Part shown: positions 9,303-18,259 of the stretch, in pieces
Position numbering within the stretch: the first letter of the stretch is position 1
Layout of the letters: every line of letters starts with the position of its first letter
From: Micromonospora echinospora
GTDB taxonomy: Bacteria > Actinomycetota > Actinomycetes > Mycobacteriales > Micromonosporaceae
Direction of reading: 5' to 3'
Assembly: GCF_900091495.1 (NCBI RefSeq)
Contig: NZ_LT607413.1
Coordinates: 4,789,001 to 4,853,000 of the forward strand
Length of the DNA stretch: 64,000 nt
Translations under genes and position numbers: made by a program
Notes under the pieces: generated by a model
The model's input: only the letters and a program-made list of their open reading frames with translations
What the model was told of the DNA's origin: nothing
The model's database searches: none

Positions 9303-10448
9303 TCAGTGGACCGGCGCGGTTGTCGCCCGGGTCAGCTCGACGTAGGAGCGCGCCAGCGTCCGGGCAGCGGTGTCGACTGCCTCGAACGGACGTGCCAGCG
9401 AGAGGCGGATGTACCGCAGCCCGCCCTGTGGGTCGGCCCAGTGGAACGGCGCGCAGGGCAGGACGTGGACACCGTGGCTCAACATCTCCTGGTACAGCAC
9501 CGACGAGTCGGGACCACCGTCGGGCAAAGCGATCCGGGCGACGCTGATTTGTGAGGCCGGGTCGGCCAGGCGCAGCCCGACCGCCTCGATCGCCTCGCGT
9601 ACCGCGGTGCGGTTCCGCTCGACCAGCGCGCGACTGTACTCGTAGCCACCTTCGGTCCAGTTCCGTGCCAGCGCCGTGACCAGCAGCAGGACGACCGGCG
9701 ACGCGGACAGCAGGGACTCCGAGAACGCGCGGTCGATGGGCAGCTCGGTGCGGGCGCTGTAGGCCAGCAGCCCCACCTTGAGCTCATGGGTCGGCCACAG
9801 CTTGCCGGTGTCCTCGATGAGAATCCAGTCGGCTCCCGCCTCGTCGAGGACGGCGTAGGTGTCGTATTGCGCGTCGCGCACCTGACCGCGGAAGCTGGCG
9901 TCGATGATGAGCCGCTGCCCGTGGCGAACCGTGTGTTCCGCCAGCGCGCGCAGGTGCTCCTTCGGCGTGACGAGCCCGGTCGGGTTGTTCGGATGCGTCA
10001 ACACGATCCCGCTGACCGGCGGCCCCGGCCAGACCTGGTCAAGGTGGTCCTCTTCGGACAGCGGAACCAGTGACAGGCCCCGCGTGACGAAAAGGTCCGC
10101 GATGTTGTCGAAGGTCGGGTGCAGGACCGCGATCGTTGAGCCGTTCGGCAACGCGCGTGCCACGATGTCAGTGGCCAGGGTCGACGAGTAGCAACTCAGG
10201 ATCCGACCCGTGCCGATCGGCGCGGAGTGCTGGCCGATCGCCTGCAGGAACGCAGTGTGCGCCTCACGCTCGATGTCAGGGAACCTCCGGCGTGACGCCT
10301 CCGCGAACATCGTCGGTAGCGCCGCGACGATGGCGGCTTGGTCTGGGGACAGGGCGAGCCGGGCATGGCCATCGGTGAGGTTCAGGCTGCCGTCGACGTC
10401 GGTCAGCGCCTCAACCTCCATGGCTGTCAGATTGGCAACCGCGGTCAT
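9303..10448 (-). CDS. MppP/EndP-like PLP-dependent L-arginine oxidase/hydroxylase
   Basis: The 381-residue product shares with MppP of mannopeptimycin biosynthesis, recalled from memory, the segments NLTDGHARLALSP, LSCYSST, HPTFDNIADL, PNNPTG, DASFRG, IEDTGKLWPT and LPCAPFHWA. The PLP lysine is K216. MppP looks like an aminotransferase but uses O2 and PLP to turn L-arginine into 4-hydroxy-2-oxo-arginine (with 2-oxo-arginine as by-product), the first step to enduracididine. Relatives RohP and Ind4 act on arginine in other pathways. The cyclase MppR, needed for enduracididine, is not in this window. Start ATG 10448 follows AGAGGA. The length equals that of MppP. Exact product is inference. Confidence 0.88.
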   Translation of the reverse strand: MTAVANLTAMEVEALTDVDGSLNLTDGHARLALSPDQAAIVAALPTMFAEASRRRFPDIEREAHTAFLQAIGQHSAPIGTGRILSCYSSTLATDIVARALPNGSTIAVLHPTFDNIADLFVTRGLSLVPLSEEDHLDQVWPGPPVSGIVLTHPNNPTGLVTPKEHLRALAEHTVRHGQRLIIDASFRGQVRDAQYDTYAVLDEAGADWILIEDTGKLWPTHELKVGLLAYSARTELPIDRAFSESLLSASPVVLLLVTALARNWTEGGYEYSRALVERNRTAVREAIEAVGLRLADPASQISVARIALPDGGPDSSVLYQEMLSHGVHVLPCAPFHWADPQGGLRYIRLSLARPFEAVDTAARTLARSYVELTRATTAPVH

Positions 10449-10509
10449 CTGTCAGTCCTCTGCAATTGGGCTGTCGCCGCAACCGTAAGGGGCGAGCCCC
10501 GCCGATGAC

Positions 10510-10541
10510 CTGTCCCCTCTAATTGGGACCCCGAGGGACAG
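10510..10541. promoter_or_regulatory. Inverted repeat in the mppP-like/vioC-like divergent promoter
   Basis: CTGTCCC at 10510-10516 is matched by GGGACAG at 10535-10541, seven of seven bases with an 18-bp spacer, in the only divergent gap (133 bp) between the two arginine-modifying operons. It is a plausible operator for a dimeric regulator such as the cluster LuxR protein. This is inference; no second copy was seen. Confidence 0.4.
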
Positions 10542-10581
10542 TCGCGCGAACCTACACTCCCGACGAGGAGAGGAGGCGGCC

Positions 10582-11610
10582 TTGCATCACTTTGCGCTGA
10601 CCCGCGCGGACAACATGGTGCTCTCCGCCGTGCTCGCGGAGATCGCCGACGCCTACGACACCATCGAGAACCGCGATCTGATCCGTCGCGCTCCCGTGTT
10701 CGCAAAGCAGCTACCAGCGCACTTCCTAGAGTTCCTCGAGGAGTTCCGCATCGGCGAGCCGTCGGCGCTGTGCCTGGTCTCTGGCCTGGCTGTCGACGAG
10801 GACCGGCTCGGGCCGACGCCGACGCACTGGCGCAACAGCCAGTTCGGGTCACCGTCCTTCCCTCAAGAGATCTTCTTCCTGCTCTGCGCCTCTGTCCTCG
10901 GCGACGTCTTCGGGTGGGCGACGCAGCAGGAGGGCCGAATCATGCACGACGTCCTGCCCATCAAGGGACACGAGCACTACGAGATCGGCTCCAACAGCCT
11001 GCAGCACCTGTCGTGGCATACGGAGGACGCCTTCCACCCCTGTCGGGGCGACTACGTGGCGCTGATGTGCCTGAAGAACCCTGACCTTGTCGAGACGGTG
11101 GTGTGCACCGTCGCCGACATCGACTGGTCGCGCCTCGACGTCGACGCCCTGTTCGCACCGGAATTCACTGTCATGCCTGACAACTCGCATCAACCGGCCG
11201 ATGGTGCCGCATCAAGCGGGGACCCGGCCGTCGACAAACTCCGCGCCCGTAGCTTCAACCTCATCAAGTCCTGGAACGAACATCCCGAGCCCAGGCCGCT
11301 CCTGTTCGGCGACCGTGGAGATCCCTACATGGCGCTCGATCCTTACCACATGGACAGCCGAGGCTGGTCAGAACGGGCGCAGCAAGCGTTCACCGGACTG
11401 GTCGACACCATCGAGGCGAACCTGCGGCCAGTGGTCCTGCGGCCCGGCGACTGCCTCTTCATCGACAACTTCCGGACCGTACACGGCCGTAAGGCATTCC
11501 AGCCACGCTACGACGGGTCGGACCGCTGGTTGAAGCGACTCAACATCACCCGGAACCTGCGGGGATCGCGTGCCTGGAGGCTGGCCGCGGACGATCTCAT
11601 CATCTATTGA
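10582..11610 (+). CDS. VioC/OrfP-like arginine 3-hydroxylase (Fe(II)/2-oxoglutarate)
   Basis: This 342-residue protein belongs to the clavaminate-synthase-like oxygenases. Segments nearly identical to VioC include LGDVFGWATQQEGR, DVLPIKGHEH, WHTEDAFHP and VHGRKAFQPRYDG, followed by RWLKRLNITR. The iron ligands are visible: His and Glu of WHTED (about 146 and 148) and the His of VHGR (about 301). VioC hydroxylates free L-arginine at C3, giving the substrate for VioD, so this gene pairs with the VioD-like gene at 990. Translation most likely starts at an unusual TTG (10582) behind GAGGAGAGGAGG; the next ATG (10614) would remove conserved sequence. Its substrate could be 4-hydroxyarginine if the MppP-like enzyme acts first (inference). 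Confidence 0.9.
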   Translation: MHHFALTRADNMVLSAVLAEIADAYDTIENRDLIRRAPVFAKQLPAHFLEFLEEFRIGEPSALCLVSGLAVDEDRLGPTPTHWRNSQFGSPSFPQEIFFLLCASVLGDVFGWATQQEGRIMHDVLPIKGHEHYEIGSNSLQHLSWHTEDAFHPCRGDYVALMCLKNPDLVETVVCTVADIDWSRLDVDALFAPEFTVMPDNSHQPADGAASSGDPAVDKLRARSFNLIKSWNEHPEPRPLLFGDRGDPYMALDPYHMDSRGWSERAQQAFTGLVDTIEANLRPVVLRPGDCLFIDNFRTVHGRKAFQPRYDGSDRWLKRLNITRNLRGSRAWRLAADDLIIY

Positions 11611-12781
11611 CGTCGGAGCGGCCACTCCTGCCAGCGGCAGCCAGTCGGGCCGCGAGCCCGGGAAACTCGTCGTTGGCGAGGTTGGCAAAGCTGACCCGCA
11701 TCGTCTGGCGGTCGTCGGGCAGGAACGCCGTCCCCGGTATCACCAGCACACCCTGTTTGACGGCCAGGTCCCGAACCACGTCGTCGGTGGCTCGGTCGGT
11801 GAACGGGTGACGGATCCAGCCGAAGAACCCACCGGAAGCCAGCAGTTCGAAGCCGCCGGGGCTGTCGGCCATGACGGCGGTGAACAGAGCATGCTTGTCA
11901 ACGAGCTCCCGGGTCCGGGCCCGACGCCAGTCACCCGCGCGAGTCAGCCCGGCCCACGCCGCCTCCTGCCCAATGCGCGGCGCGCAGATGGCCACACAGT
12001 CGAGCACCTTCATCGCCTCCCGAACAAGCGCCGGGGCGGCGACCACCGCGCCGACCCGATATCCCGGGATAGCGAGATCCTTGGAGAAGCTGTGCAGGCT
12101 GACGAGTGTGGCCGGCCACCGCCGGTCGGCGAACAGGTTGTGGGCGGGCGCGACGGATCCCCGGTACGAGCGGTAGGTCTCGTCGAGTACCAGGGCGATC
12201 CCGTGTCGCTGGGCCAGCCGGTAGAAGTCCGCGATCGTGTCAGCAGGCACCGTCAACCCTGTGGGGTTCCCGGGGGTGACCAGGACGATGGCCCTGGTAC
12301 GCGGTCCAATCAGCTTCTCGGCCGCAGCTGTGGTGGGAAGCAGATCCGGCCCCGGCTCCAGGTACCTCGGCACCAGGCCTTCGATCCGCAGCCACATGTC
12401 GTGGTTGAAGTAGTAGGGCAGGGCGATGATGACCTCGTCGCCAGCAGCGGCAAGGGCCGAAATAGCTAGGCAGAACGCCTGGTTGCAACCCGCTGTCACG
12501 AGGATCTGGTCGTGGTGCACATGTCCCTGGTAGTCCCCGCAGAGATCCTTGGCGAACGCGGTGCGCAGGCGGGGGAGTCCCTGCAACTCGACGTAGTCCG
12601 CCCCGTGCGCGTCTGCGGCGACGGCGACGACGTGGTCCCGGACCGACGACGCCGGCGGGTGCTGCAACGCCGCCTGCGCGCAGTCGAGGAGGGGAAGACC
12701 CGGGTCGCGCCGGTCGGCCAGGGCGTACGCGGCGCCGATCGGAGAGTCCGTCTGGTCAATGACCCTGCGGTTCAGGCGCAC
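11600..12781 (-). CDS. Class I/II aminotransferase of the arginine pathway
   Basis: This 393-residue fold-type I aminotransferase has TAGCNQAF, LVTPGNPTG, LVLDETYRSYRG and HSFSKDLAIPGYRVG with PLP lysine K234. Its overall pattern is a standard transaminase, unlike the MppP-like gene. In mannopeptimycin and enduracidin clusters an aminotransferase (MppQ/EndQ) works after MppP to restore the amino group; this gene may do the same for 4-hydroxy-2-oxo-arginine. That assignment rests on context, not on a diagnostic motif. Start is GTG 12781 behind AGAAGGGA. Its 3' end overlaps the convergent vioC-like gene by 11 bp, and the LuxR gene lies 75 bp upstream in the same direction. Confidence 0.85.
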   Translation of the reverse strand: MRLNRRVIDQTDSPIGAAYALADRRDPGLPLLDCAQAALQHPPASSVRDHVVAVAADAHGADYVELQGLPRLRTAFAKDLCGDYQGHVHHDQILVTAGCNQAFCLAISALAAAGDEVIIALPYYFNHDMWLRIEGLVPRYLEPGPDLLPTTAAAEKLIGPRTRAIVLVTPGNPTGLTVPADTIADFYRLAQRHGIALVLDETYRSYRGSVAPAHNLFADRRWPATLVSLHSFSKDLAIPGYRVGAVVAAPALVREAMKVLDCVAICAPRIGQEAAWAGLTRAGDWRRARTRELVDKHALFTAVMADSPGGFELLASGGFFGWIRHPFTDRATDDVVRDLAVKQGVLVIPGTAFLPDDRQTMRVSFANLANDEFPGLAARLAAAGRSGRSDVNR

Positions 12782-12856
12782 GGCGCGGTCCCTTCTGTGC
12801 TGCTGGTGGTGATGCTGCTTCGACGGGACGGGTCCTACCCGGCGACCCCAAGGCGG

Positions 12857-13477
12857 TCACCGCGACGACGAGCCGGCCGCGAAACGGCCAAGCAAAGCCG
12901 CCCGCGTGAGCTCCGCTTTGTTGCCCAGGCCCAACTTGACCCGTATGCGCTTGACGTAGGTGTCGACGGTGTGTGGGCTGATGCCGAGACGGGTGGCAAT
13001 CTGGCCATGGGTCAGCCCCCGCGAAATCTGCCGCAACACCTGTTGCTCCCGGTTGGACAGTTGCTGGGCGGCAGTGTCGGCCCACGGGTCAGCCGGTGGA
13101 GTGGCGACCCTGGAGGGCCTGGCGCTGCCACTGGTTGACACCGACCGCACCGCGGTCACAATGGAATCGACGGACTCCCACTTGCTGACGACACCTCTCG
13201 CGCCGGCCTCCACGAACGGCATGGGGTCCGGCGCGCCGTTGGCAAGCACGAGGACGGCGGTGAATCCCGCCAACCGACTGACGTGGTCCAGGCCGCTGTC
13301 GGGCGGCAGCGCGTCGACGTCGACCAGCGAGGCGTCGGCGAGCCAAGACGGCTCCTCATCGGCGGAGCTGCGGATGGAAGCGACCTTGATGCCAGCCTGA
13401 TCTAGGATGTGGACGAGGCCGATGAGATAGATCGGTGAACCGACCAATATGTCAGTACGGATCATTTCCTGCCCCAA
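12857..13477 (-). CDS. LuxR-type regulator with degenerate receiver domain
   Basis: About 206 residues. The C-terminal 65 form a NarL/LuxR helix-turn-helix with LSNREQQVLRQISRGLTHGQ and SPHTVDTYVKRIRVKLGLGN. The N-terminal part has the layout of a response-regulator receiver, but the acidic pair after strand 1 is missing (ILVGSP instead of the usual I-x-x-D-D/E). A lysine after strand 5 is kept (VVSKW). Such atypical receivers are often phosphorylation-independent, sensing a metabolite or acting constitutively. It probably controls the adjacent cluster, with which it shares direction. Start is either TTG 13477 or ATG 13465 with GGGGCAGG close by. Confidence 0.85.
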   Translation of the reverse strand: MGQEMIRTDILVGSPIYLIGLVHILDQAGIKVASIRSSADEEPSWLADASLVDVDALPPDSGLDHVSRLAGFTAVLVLANGAPDPMPFVEAGARGVVSKWESVDSIVTAVRSVSTSGSARPSRVATPPADPWADTAAQQLSNREQQVLRQISRGLTHGQIATRLGISPHTVDTYVKRIRVKLGLGNKAELTRAALLGRFAAGSSSR

Positions 13478-14664
13478 TCAGGTGTCGGAGGCCGTGGTGC
13501 CAAGATCCAGTCTGGCGGGGTCCGGTCGTGCTTCCTGCGTTGACTGAGCTGCGTTACCACCCAGCAGGAGGGTCAGCCAAGGTCATGCCACCTGCGAGTA
13601 AGGACGTGCCGGTCTTCCGGCGTCAAGGTCCAGAACTTCGAGAGAACTCCTGAAGACGTGCTCGTGCAGTAGCCAAGCCACGGTGTCGCTGGCAACCGCA
13701 TAGGTTTCTTGTCGAGGAACGGCTCCACGGCTGGGCCACCGGGCGTCATTATGATTCACGTCCACGTTCGCTGTGTCGCCTACCGTCTCAGTGGTGTCTT
13801 GCGGCCGGAGGAGGGCCAGTGTGCTGCTGATGGCGTATGCCGCCTTGGCGAGGAGCGGAGCCATCCTGCCGAGACGACACCTGCCGTCTGTCAGCATCGC
13901 TCGCAAGGCTGCTGCCGATCGCCCGAATCCGAGTCGCTGACGCCATACCGACGTGGACCCTGCGAACAAACGGACCTGCCTGTCGCTATGCCCATTCTGG
14001 CCCCAGCGTCCGCGTTACCCACGAGGAGGGCGCGCGTCGTGGCTCCACGGTAGGGTCCGGATGCGCTGCCATTTGGGCGGCATGGGTGATATTCAAATCC
14101 GTTGCCTCGCAGTCCTCGGAGCAGTCGGCATTCGAAGCCGGGCGTGACTCGGCCACCGAGCCGCGCCGGGTTCGGCGATCGTCCGGATTGCTGCAGGGCA
14201 GGATGTGTCGACGGCGGGCGTCGTGGCCCATGGGCGCACCGTCCCTCGTCGACCTTCCCTAGCTGCACAAGCGGTTCGACGTTCACCGATCACTTGGTCG
14301 CGACGCTAGCAACGATCGTCTGGCGGAGGCCGGTCCCGGTTTCAGGGGACTTCCGTAACGAAAATCTCACCTGGAGCGCTGTCTCCGACAGGAGGAATTC
14401 TGCGAGTGTGACAGCTGGTTCAGCATAGTATAGGGCAAAAGAGGTATTCGTCTTTGTTGCGTGCCTTAGGGTAACCAGTCGTCTCTCCTTCCGCTGCGCA
14501 ACGCTCAGACACCATGACGTGGCCGCGGAGTTTGGCGGCTGCAGAAGACGTCAGCGCTCGCCACACCGCAGCCATGTCGCCTCAATCAGGGACGTGTTTG
14601 GCCGCCGTGGTCGCCACAACCATGGAAGTCGGCGATGTCCGTAAACCTAGGTAGGTATGTGCGC
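13478..14664. other. 1.2 kb without a convincing gene
   Basis: Short reading frames on both strands lack ribosome binding sites and recognisable domains, and GC falls near 14400-14480. The best candidate is a 93-codon frame on the minus strand, 13583-13864, which I do not recognise and which has no clear Shine-Dalgarno. This stretch separates the peptide cluster from the penicillin acylase gene and probably marks the right cluster boundary. Confidence 0.5.
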
Positions 14665-17409
14665 ATGTCGAGTCAGGACCTCCATGGCGATTCCACAGCC
14701 GCAGGTCAGACAGGCGACCAACCGGACACCACCGTCGTAGCCCCAACCCGCGCTCCTCGACGAGGGCGCTTACGCCGGGCTGTCCTCTGGGCTGGCTCCG
14801 CACTCGTGGCTCTCGTGCTGGTGGCTTCGGCAGCCGGCGTCTGGACCGTCCGGCGCAGCTTTCCCACCTACGAGGGCACGATAGAGGTCCGCGGTCTCAC
14901 CGCACCGGTAACCGTGTACCGCGACTCCTACGGAGTGCCCCAGTTGTACGGAAAGCAGGTCGAGGACCTGCTTAAGGCCCAGGGCTACGTCCACGCCCAA
15001 GACCGGTTCTGGGACATGGACTTCCGGCGGCACGTGAGTTCCGGACGCCTGGCCGAGTTGTTTGGGCCATCCATGCTGGAGACAGACGCCTACCTGCGTA
15101 CCCTCGGCTGGCGTCGCGTCGTCGCACAGGAATGGCAGCTCGTGTCGCCCCAGACCAAAAGCTATTTGCAAGCCTATGCCGACGGCGTAAACGCCTGGAT
15201 CGGCGATAACGGTGGCGCTGACCGCACGGCCGCCAAGAGCCTCGAGTACGCGCTTTTGCGTTTCACCGCCCCCGAATACAAGGTTGAGCCATGGACGCCT
15301 CTCGACTCACTTGCCTGGCTCAAGGTCATGGCCTGGGAACTGCGTGGCAACATGGGTGCCGAGATGACCCGCTCGATCCTGCTCGCCGAGGGGCTCAGCC
15401 GCCAGCAGATCAATGAGCTTTACCCGCCGTATCCGTTCACCCGCAACCCGCCCATCGTCGAGGGCGGAGCCGTCGTCGACGGTGCCTTCGACGCCGCCGC
15501 TACACCACCGGACAGCGCTGGCACCAACGCCGGAAACCCCGTCCTGTTCGATGAGCAAACCCGCCGACACGTCGGCGAGGTGGCCCGGCAACTCGGCCGC
15601 AAAATGCATGCTCTACCCGATCTCATCGACATCAACGACGGCATCGGCATCGGCTCCAACTCGTGGGTTGTCAGTGGCTCGCTGACCGAGTCCGGAAAGC
15701 CCCTACTGGCCAGCGACCCGCACCTCAGCCCTTCCATGCCAGGAGTCTGGTACCAGATTGGCCTGCACTGTAGCTGTAGCTACAACGTGGTCGGGGTTTC
15801 CCTGGCCGGCGTACCCGGCGTGATAATCGGACACAACGACCGCATTGCCTGGGGCCTGAGCAACCTCGGCCCTGACGTGATGGACTTCTACCTGGAAAAA
15901 ATCGACGGAGATCGTTATCACGACGGCGCCAGCTGGCGCCTACTGGAAACTCGGCGTGAAACGCTCAAGATTGCTGGTGAGGACCCCGTGACCATCACGG
16001 TCCGGGCTACCAAACACGGCCCTCTGCTGTCGGACCGTTCATCCGACCTGTTCGGCATAGCGGCACGACCCCCGGTTGACCCCTCTGGCTCGCCGATACC
16101 CCAACGACCATCTACAGGTCCACCCAGCATCGACCCGGTGGCGCCCGGCGTGCCACCCGAGGCCCAGTCGGTCCCGTACGGGCTGGCCTTGCGCTGGACC
16201 GCCCTCGATCCGGGCAGGACTATCGAAGCCCTGTTCGCCCTCAACACCGCAGACAACTGGACGCAGTTCCGTGAAGCTGCGGCCCTATTCGACGTGCCCG
16301 CCCAGAGCATGACCTATGCCGACGTCGACGGCAACATTGGATACCAGGCCCCGGGACGAATTCCCATTCGCGGCAAGGGGGACGGCCGGTGGCCGGCGCC
16401 GGGCTGGGACCCAGCCTACGACTGGACAGGTTTCATTCCTTTCGCTGAGCTTCCCTACGTACTGAATCCGCCGAGCGGCATCATCGTCTCCGCCAACCAA
16501 GCAGTCGTCGGACCGCGGTACCCGCATCCGATCGCGGTCGACTGGACCTACGGGAACCGCAGCCACCGGATTTCGGCCATGCTGTCGGAGCGCCTAGCAA
16601 AGGGCAAGCTGGACGCCGAGGACATGCGGCAGATGCAGTTCGACAACTACCACGGATTCGCTCCAGCCCTTGTGCCGAAGATCCTTGACGTGCAACTTGA
16701 CGCGGACGACACGACCCTCCGCAAGGCCCGGGACCTGCTTCGCGACTGGGACTTCCAGCAGAGTGCCGACTCTGCCGCTGCGGCGTTCTACAACGCCACC
16801 TGGCGTCATCTCCTGCTCAACGGCTTCGAGGAACTTCCAGAGAGCGTCGCGCCGCGCGGAGACGACCGATGGTGGGAGGTGGTCCGGCCGCTGCTCGACG
16901 AGCCAACGTCCTGGTGGTGGGACAGGAAGACGACACCGGAGACCGAGAGCATGACGGACGTCCTTCGCTCGGCCATGACGGACGCCGCCGCCGAACTCAC
17001 TGAACGACTCGGGGATGAACCATCTCGGTGGCGTTGGGGCGACCTGCACACCCTGACGCTCGCCAACGACGCCTTCGGGCTGTCTGGAATCGGCCCTGTC
17101 GAATGGCTCTTCAACCACGAGCCGGTGGCGGCAGCTGGTGGGATCGACACGGTCAACGCCACGGGATGGCCTGCCAGCGAGGGCTACGAGGTGAACTACG
17201 TACCCTCGATGAGGATGATCGTCGACATGGCCGACCTGAACCGGTCCCGCTGGGTGAACCTGTCCGGCAACTCCGGACACGCCTTCCACCGCAACTACGA
17301 CGACCAGGTCGAGCTGTGGCGCACCGGAAGAAACACCCCTATGTACTGGAACCGGCCCAGCGTCGAAGGCGCGGCTATGGACGTGTTGACGCTGCACCCG
17401 CGACCGTGA
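14665..17409 (+). CDS. Penicillin-acylase family (S45) hydrolase, membrane-anchored
   Basis: A protein of about 914 residues with a basic N-terminus and one hydrophobic segment (AVLWAGSALVALVLVASAAG), suggesting an extracytoplasmic, anchored enzyme. It has the S45 hallmarks: DSYGVPQLYG, GYVHAQDRFWDMDFRR, and the autocatalytic site IGIG-SNSWVVSG, where the Ser (codon 15655) becomes the N-terminal nucleophile after self-cleavage. Further family blocks are LASDPHLSPSMPGVWYQ, GHNDRIAWGLSN and SGNSGHAFHRNYDDQ. The family cleaves amide side chains: penicillins, echinocandin-type lipopeptides, acyl-homoserine lactones. Near an NRPS cluster it could deacylate the product, but a 1.2-kb gap separates them. 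ATG 14635 is an alternative start; neither has a strong ribosome site. Confidence 0.93.
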   Translation: MSSQDLHGDSTAAGQTGDQPDTTVVAPTRAPRRGRLRRAVLWAGSALVALVLVASAAGVWTVRRSFPTYEGTIEVRGLTAPVTVYRDSYGVPQLYGKQVEDLLKAQGYVHAQDRFWDMDFRRHVSSGRLAELFGPSMLETDAYLRTLGWRRVVAQEWQLVSPQTKSYLQAYADGVNAWIGDNGGADRTAAKSLEYALLRFTAPEYKVEPWTPLDSLAWLKVMAWELRGNMGAEMTRSILLAEGLSRQQINELYPPYPFTRNPPIVEGGAVVDGAFDAAATPPDSAGTNAGNPVLFDEQTRRHVGEVARQLGRKMHALPDLIDINDGIGIGSNSWVVSGSLTESGKPLLASDPHLSPSMPGVWYQIGLHCSCSYNVVGVSLAGVPGVIIGHNDRIAWGLSNLGPDVMDFYLEKIDGDRYHDGASWRLLETRRETLKIAGEDPVTITVRATKHGPLLSDRSSDLFGIAARPPVDPSGSPIPQRPSTGPPSIDPVAPGVPPEAQSVPYGLALRWTALDPGRTIEALFALNTADNWTQFREAAALFDVPAQSMTYADVDGNIGYQAPGRIPIRGKGDGRWPAPGWDPAYDWTGFIPFAELPYVLNPPSGIIVSANQAVVGPRYPHPIAVDWTYGNRSHRISAMLSERLAKGKLDAEDMRQMQFDNYHGFAPALVPKILDVQLDADDTTLRKARDLLRDWDFQQSADSAAAAFYNATWRHLLLNGFEELPESVAPRGDDRWWEVVRPLLDEPTSWWWDRKTTPETESMTDVLRSAMTDAAAELTERLGDEPSRWRWGDLHTLTLANDAFGLSGIGPVEWLFNHEPVAAAGGIDTVNATGWPASEGYEVNYVPSMRMIVDMADLNRSRWVNLSGNSGHAFHRNYDDQVELWRTGRNTPMYWNRPSVEGAAMDVLTLHPRP

Positions 17410-17670
17410 TCCAGTGACTCCTGGATGCTGGTCAGCGGGACGACCGTCCGCTATACGCCTAAATGGCAGTAGCCGCACCCCTGGGGGTCCTGTCCTAGAA
17501 CGCCATCGTCGGGTTCCGGATTGACGGATCATCCTATGCGGACGACGAGGATGCGGTGGATACTCGAACGGTGGCCACCCCGCGATCGCTAGGACGGCCC
17601 ACCGGATCGCTGCTCTTTGAGTGGTCCGGCGAAACGGCCGCCGTTCAGAAACGTCTGAGGAGGGTTCGAC

Positions 17671-18081
17671 GTGACCGGCCCTGCTGATTCCCCGACCCTG
17701 GGCGCGCAGACCATGTCCGTCTCGATCCAACATCCCCCTAACGCCGTCTGGGAGCTAGTGTCCGACGTCTCCAAGTGGCCCCGGTTCGTGCCCGCTGTGC
17801 GGGCCGCAAAACAGGTGTCGGAGGGCGAGTTCCACCTGACGACCCAGCTGGGAATAGTCGTTCTTCGGACTGGCTTCAGGCGCGAGCACCTGATACTAGA
17901 CCACCTGCTTGTCGTTCCTGCAGGCATGCATTTCACGCACGCATGCCGGCTGGTTCAGAACTACTACGGCACGGAGGCAGTGCTCACTGCGGCGAGGCGA
18001 CCGCGGGAATCGAGCGACGACTTCTACTGCAGGATCGGCTACCTCCGTGCGGCCATGGACGGTTTGCGAGAGATTTTATGA
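17671..18081 (+). CDS. SRPBCC (START-like) family protein
   Basis: A 136-residue protein starting with GTG behind a strong GAGGAGGG. The N-terminal half fits the polyketide-cyclase/dehydrase-type SRPBCC fold: SVSIQHPPNAVWELVSDVSKWPRFVPAV, the usual first strand plus helices of this helix-grip pocket. These proteins bind hydrophobic ligands, and some catalyse aromatase/cyclase steps or act in stress regulation. Nothing nearby indicates a ligand. The C-terminus is typical for the fold (YLRAAMDGLREIL). It stands alone between two intergenic stretches. Confidence 0.75.
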   Translation: MTGPADSPTLGAQTMSVSIQHPPNAVWELVSDVSKWPRFVPAVRAAKQVSEGEFHLTTQLGIVVLRTGFRREHLILDHLLVVPAGMHFTHACRLVQNYYGTEAVLTAARRPRESSDDFYCRIGYLRAAMDGLREIL

Positions 18082-18109
18082 GAGCCGTAGATTGGAACCC
18101 GCCCTTGAG

Positions 18110-18244
18110 CGACCTGGAGTAGGCCAGCACGGTCCCGATGGCGAGCAGGATGGCGCCGGCATTCTCGGCTCGTAGGGTGTCGGTAAAGTTGCGCCTGCTG
18201 CCAGGGGACAGGCTGCCGAAGGCGTCGATCGGTCGGTCGCTCAT
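18110..18244 (-). pseudogene. NhaA Na+/H+ antiporter N-terminal remnant
   Basis: From ATG 18244 the minus strand encodes a short start, then RRNFTDTLRAENAGAILLA, then IGTVLAYSRS. This resembles the conserved NhaA start (F-L-R-T-E-x-x-G-G-x-L-L-L, then the first membrane helix), but it loses similarity after about 45 codons and no antiporter body follows. I interpret it as the leftover 5' end of an nhaA gene after a deletion. The frame stays open to 17984 only by overlapping the SRPBCC gene antisense. Confidence 0.45.
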
Positions 18245-18259
18245 CGGCGCGGCGGCAGG

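Noticed and set aside
13583..13864. 93-codon minus frame in the gap after the LuxR gene
   Set aside because: No ribosome site and no similarity that I can name; kept only as a remark in the gap entry.
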